This document shows, one piece after another, positions 4,819-7,313 of a DNA stretch of 7,313 nucleotides (positions are counted from its first letter, which is position 1; the number at the start of each line of letters is the position of its first letter). The DNA comes from JBJENW01 sp051880395 (GTDB taxonomy: Bacteria; Bacillota; Clostridia; Lachnospirales; Lachnospiraceae), in NCBI GenBank assembly GCA_051880395.1, contig JBJENW010000328.1:1-7313 (forward strand), written 5' to 3'. The translations under genes and the position numbers were made by a program. The notes beneath the pieces were generated by a model. That model ran no database searches and was not told the origin of the DNA. It worked only from the letters and a program-made list of their open reading frames with translations.

Positions 4819-5913
4819 ATGGAAAAAAAGATTCTAAAAGGTGTTGCAGTTTTTTTACTTTTCTTTAGTTTGGCAGGAAACGGGATACTTCAGTTTCTTC
4901 CTGAAATTCAAGGAGCAGTGAAAGAAAAGCAAATGGAAGATGCACAGTATGAGAAACAGCGAAGCGGGGTGATACATACTAAAACGGAACCATTAGTTCA
5001 ACAGATTAAAAAAATACCATATCTCATAAAAAGGGCGGAGTCAGAAAAAGAAGAGACATTTGATAAAAACTCACAGTTGAAATTCAGTTTGCCGCAAGGA
5101 GTGAAAGCACAAGATATCAAAATTGAAACGGAGCCACTGGCTGCAGTGATCAAGGTAACTGTTCCAAAAGCCGGTTCCTATTATTTTGATGATACGCCGG
5201 TACAGGGGCGGAATGAACATATGATAGAAGCGTCGTATCAGATACAGAATAAGAATGCGGTTATTACGATGAAGTTTGATCAGGTGATGGAAATTAAAAC
5301 TTCATCAAATCCGTATTTTTTCTATCTTTCCTTTTTGACACCGAAAGAGCGATATGATAAAGTAGTGGTAATTGATCCGGGACATGGAGGAACAAGTGTT
5401 GGCGAAAGTGTGGGAAATGTTCAGGAAAAGGATATTAATCTTGCGATTGCAAAAAAATTGGAGAGTTTATTAGAAGAGCAGCATGTGGGTGTGTATTGTA
5501 CGAGAAATGAAGATGTGAATCCAACGGATGAGGCACGTGCGGCTCTGGCAAAGAGTGCGCAGGCGGATTATTTTATCAGTATTCATTGCAATCGTATGAA
5601 AAATGAGAAATTCTATTATATCACAGGAACAGAGGTGGTTTGTCAACAGTCAAAAAAATTTGAAAAGGCATCGCAGTTTTTAGCAGAAAGTTGTCTTTTA
5701 AACCTGACCAAACAATGTTCGATGGTAAATCGTGGGATGAAAAGGGAAAAAGAAAATTCATTGTTAAAACAGGTTGAAGTTCCATCTGTTATGGTACGGG
5801 TAGGATTTTTAAGTAATGCGCAGGAAAAGAAAAAGCTGATGAGTGATGCGTATCAGAAGAAAATAGCGCAGGCACTTTGTGATGCATTGTTACAGAATGA
5901 AAAGAGCAAGTAA
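4819..5913 (+). CDS. Amidase_3-family N-acetylmuramoyl-L-alanine amidase homologue with Arg at the catalytic Glu
   Basis: This is a 364-residue envelope protein with an N-terminal hydrophobic segment (8-27, anchor or signal). Next come a charged linker (about 32-85) and a beta-rich region (about 86-175) placed like an AMIN domain. The C-terminal Amidase_3 domain runs from about 181 to 360. The family cuts the bond between N-acetylmuramic acid and L-alanine in peptidoglycan with one zinc ion. The zinc ligands are visible: His189 in DPGHGG, Glu203 in QEKDINLA and His256 in SIHCN. The last motif normally reads PxxLVExGFLSN with a catalytic Glu. Here it is PSVMVRVGFLSN, with Arg327 (codon CGG) in that place. 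The enzyme may therefore be inactive or altered, perhaps a wall-binding pseudoenzyme. It has six cysteines, all in the catalytic domain. It lies 20 bases after the protease gene; AGGA (4805-4808) is ten bases before ATG. Confidence 0.9.
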   Translation: MEKKILKGVAVFLLFFSLAGNGILQFLPEIQGAVKEKQMEDAQYEKQRSGVIHTKTEPLVQQIKKIPYLIKRAESEKEETFDKNSQLKFSLPQGVKAQDIKIETEPLAAVIKVTVPKAGSYYFDDTPVQGRNEHMIEASYQIQNKNAVITMKFDQVMEIKTSSNPYFFYLSFLTPKERYDKVVVIDPGHGGTSVGESVGNVQEKDINLAIAKKLESLLEEQHVGVYCTRNEDVNPTDEARAALAKSAQADYFISIHCNRMKNEKFYYITGTEVVCQQSKKFEKASQFLAESCLLNLTKQCSMVNRGMKREKENSLLKQVEVPSVMVRVGFLSNAQEKKKLMSDAYQKKIAQALCDALLQNEKSK

Positions 5914-5946
5914 AAAGCATTAAATGAAAGCCGAGGAAAGAACAAA

Positions 5947-6561
5947 ATGAAAAAGAGAATTATTTTTGCAACAGGAAATGCAGATAAAATGCGTGAGATC
6001 CATGAAATTCTCGGGGATGAATCGTATGATATTTTATCTATGCGTGAGGCGGGGATTCAGATGGATATCGTAGAAGATGGAAAAACATTTGAAGAGAATG
6101 CCGCGATCAAGGCTGCAGCAGTGGCACAATATACGGATGCAATCGTATTAGCGGATGATTCCGGATTAGAAATTGATTATTTAAATAAGGAGCCTGGTGT
6201 ATATTCAGCAAGGTATCTTGGAGAGGATACGCCATATGAGAAAAAAAATCAGAAGATTTTAGAGCGTTTAGAGGGAGTGCCGAAAGAGCAGAGAACAGCA
6301 AGATTTGTCTGCGCTATTGCAGCGGCGCTTCCAGATGGAAGGCTTCTGACCGTTAGAGAGACAATGGAGGGATACATTGGGATGAAACCGGAAGGAGAAA
6401 ATGGGTTTGGATATGATCCGATTTTTTATCTTTCAGAATATGAATGTTCGACAGCAAAACTGTCACCAGAGGAAAAAAATAAACTGAGTCACCGTGGAAA
6501 GGCTTTAAGGGCTATGAAGAAGGAACTGATGAATATAGATGAGAATATTGATAATAAGTGA
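5947..6561 (+). CDS. rdgB: dITP/XTP pyrophosphatase, RdgB/HAM1 family
   Basis: This 204-residue cytoplasmic enzyme hydrolyses non-canonical purine triphosphates (dITP, ITP, XTP) to the monophosphate and pyrophosphate, which keeps deaminated bases out of DNA and RNA. The family signature is complete: nucleotide-binding ATGNADKMREI (8-18), the metal and catalytic segment LADDSGLEID (68-77), GVYSARY (84-90), GENGFGYDPIF (150-160) and SHRGKAL (181-187). The length is typical of the family. GAGGAAAG (5933-5940) lies just ahead of ATG 5947. It follows the amidase gene by 33 bases without a terminator. Its last 23 bases overlap the next gene. In Bacillus subtilis the same pair occurs as ysnA-ysnB. 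Confidence 0.96.
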   Translation: MKKRIIFATGNADKMREIHEILGDESYDILSMREAGIQMDIVEDGKTFEENAAIKAAAVAQYTDAIVLADDSGLEIDYLNKEPGVYSARYLGEDTPYEKKNQKILERLEGVPKEQRTARFVCAIAAALPDGRLLTVRETMEGYIGMKPEGENGFGYDPIFYLSEYECSTAKLSPEEKNKLSHRGKALRAMKKELMNIDENIDNK

Positions 6562-7021
6562 TACGCACAAGAAACATAAAAATTTGAAACGGATTTTTGA
6601 CAGGGTACTCCCGGTGGATCTTTTGATCCATCTAGGAGATGCCTGTGGTTTTGAAGAGGATATTGCGGATATGGCAGGTTGTCCTATGGAAGTCGTTGCC
6701 GGAAACAATGATTTTTTTTCGAAACTTGACAGGGAAAAAGAAATTCAGATCGGTAAGTATAGGGTCATGATTACACATGGACATTTTTATTATGTGAATT
6801 CCGGAATAATGGATCTGAAACGGGAGGCAAAAGCGCGTGGGTGTGATATTGTGATGTTTGGTCATACACATGTACCAGTATTAGAGTATGATGATGATAT
6901 TATTGCTTTAAATCCGGGAAGTGTTTCTTATCCAAGGCAGGATAATAAAAAGCCGTCTTATATTATGATGGAGATTGACCGCAAAGGAGAGGCACATTTT
7001 ACGATTGAATATCTGGATTAG
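6539..7021 (+). CDS. YfcE/YsnB-type metallophosphoesterase
   Basis: This 160-residue cytoplasmic protein is of the small MJ0936/YfcE class of calcineurin-like phosphodiesterases, which hydrolyse phosphodiesters with two metal ions; the physiological substrate is not established. All metal-binding motifs are in order: SDTH (7-10, Asp8 and His10), HLGD (31-34, Asp34), GNND (55-58, Asn56), THGH (79-82, His80 and His82) and GHTH (108-111). The conserved NPGS (125-128) follows. The start ATG 6539 lies inside rdgB and gives the expected family beginning MRILIISDTH. AAGGA at 6520-6524 is 14 bases upstream, rather far, so translation may be coupled to rdgB. It is homologous to B. subtilis YsnB, also downstream of the rdgB orthologue. 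It appears to end the operon, although no terminator is visible after it. Confidence 0.95.
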   Translation: MRILIISDTHKKHKNLKRIFDRVLPVDLLIHLGDACGFEEDIADMAGCPMEVVAGNNDFFSKLDREKEIQIGKYRVMITHGHFYYVNSGIMDLKREAKARGCDIVMFGHTHVPVLEYDDDIIALNPGSVSYPRQDNKKPSYIMMEIDRKGEAHFTIEYLD

Positions 7022-7094
7022 AGATGGTTATGCAAGTACTAAGGGGATAGAAATAAAAAGTGAAAAAAAATATGTGGATAACAGAAAAAAGGTG

Positions 7095-7123
7095 TTGACA
7101 AAAAGGAAACAATGTAATATAAT
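7095..7123 (+). promoter_or_regulatory. Perfect-consensus sigma-A promoter of the Pro-Gly tRNA array
   Basis: TTGACA (7095-7100), a 17-base spacer and TATAAT (7118-7123) match the consensus at all twelve positions. Transcription would start near 7130, about 50 bases before tRNA-Pro. The leader contains a small ACGCA (7137-7141)/TGCGT (7145-7149) hairpin. This strength is usual for stable RNA genes. Confidence 0.93.
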
Positions 7124-7179
7124 ATCACTTGCGCGAACGCAATTTGCGTAAGACAGAAAGTGACACATTTGTTTTATAA

Positions 7180-7254
7180 CGGGGTGTGGCTCAGCTTGGC
7201 TAGAGCGCCTGGTTTGGGACCAGGAGGTCGCAGGTTCGAATCCTGTCACCCCGA
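7180..7254 (+). tRNA. tRNA-Pro(UGG)
   Basis: This is a complete 75-base tRNA. The acceptor CGGGGTG (7180-7186) pairs perfectly with CACCCCG (7247-7253), followed by discriminator A7254. The anticodon stem CCTGG (7208-7212)/CCAGG (7220-7224) closes the loop TTTGGGA, with anticodon TGG at 7215-7217. The T arm is CAGG-TTCGAAT-CCTG. The C1-G72 pair is normal for bacterial tRNA-Pro. No CCA is encoded. It is the first member of an array, six bases before tRNA-Gly. Confidence 0.97.
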
Positions 7255-7260
7255 CTTCTT

Positions 7261-7313
7261 GCGGGTGTAGTTCAATGGTAGAACACCAGCCTTCCAAGCT
7301 GGATACGTGGGTT
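7261..7313 (+). tRNA. tRNA-Gly(UCC), 5' part, cut by window end
   Basis: The acceptor 5' strand GCGGGTG (7261-7267) and a D arm with TTCAATGGTAGAA (7271-7283) are present. The anticodon stem CCAGC (7286-7290)/GCTGG (7298-7302) closes CTTCCAA, with anticodon TCC at 7293-7295 (glycine). The sequence stops at the beginning of the T arm, so the T stem and acceptor 3' strand cannot be checked. Confidence 0.93.

Noticed and set aside
7022..7094. Terminator expected after the metallophosphoesterase gene
   Set aside because: I looked for a stem with a T run before the tRNA promoter and found none convincing. The operon may read into the tRNA array or end otherwise.
7028..7297. Minus-strand 89-codon frame containing GVTGFEPATSWSQ
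   Set aside because: It is antisense to tRNA-Pro and tRNA-Gly and to their promoter. This peptide is a classic database artefact from tRNA antisense translation.
1..7313. tRNA arrays as possible attachment sites of an integrated element
   Set aside because: There is no integrase, no transposase and no duplicated tRNA 3' end inside the window. The enclosed genes are ordinary chromosomal genes with even base composition.

Overview
This window looks like a low-GC Clostridia chromosome, most probably a Lachnospiraceae-type Firmicute. That is an inference from several signs: AT-rich coding sequence, strong Shine-Dalgarno sites, TTG starts, sigma-A-type promoters, dense tRNA arrays, a papain-type secreted protease with a lectin-like tail, and an rdgB-ysnB gene pair of the kind seen in Bacillus. 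All protein genes I accept are on the + strand.

Layout. Positions 1-272 hold the end of a tRNA array: the 3' part of tRNA-Val(UAC), then tRNA-Leu(UAA) and tRNA-Arg(ACG), closed by an intrinsic terminator at 282-314. A non-coding stretch follows, ending in a promoter and an inverted repeat in front of a small 86-residue cytoplasmic protein (656-916), which has its own terminator (932-986). Positions 987-1433 carry no convincing gene. They hold a GC-rich hairpin, a second terminator-like hairpin, an extremely A-rich, G-poor block and a short palindrome. A single-domain rhodanese gene lies at 1434-1727.

A consensus promoter (1803-1831) starts what looks like one five-gene operon to 7021 with no visible internal terminator. 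In order it encodes: (1) a THUMP-domain 23S rRNA methyltransferase of the RlmL/YpsC family; (2) a secreted papain-like C1 peptidase with an N-terminal copper-amine-oxidase-N-like domain and a C-terminal lectin-like domain; (3) a membrane-anchored Amidase_3 cell-wall amidase homologue whose expected catalytic glutamate is arginine; (4) an RdgB/HAM1 (d)ITP/XTP pyrophosphatase; (5) a YfcE/YsnB-type metallophosphoesterase overlapping it by 23 bases. The operon therefore mixes cytoplasmic housekeeping (rRNA modification, nucleotide-pool sanitation) with two exported proteins acting at the envelope. A perfect-consensus promoter (7095-7123) then starts a second tRNA array with tRNA-Pro(UGG) and tRNA-Gly(UCC), the latter cut by the window end.

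I see no mobile element, CRISPR array or integrase. Nothing here is clearly a new defence or mobile system. The points most worth a second look are the arginine in the amidase active-site motif, the co-transcribed protease/amidase-like pair, and the hairpin-rich block bounded by two terminators upstream of the rhodanese gene.
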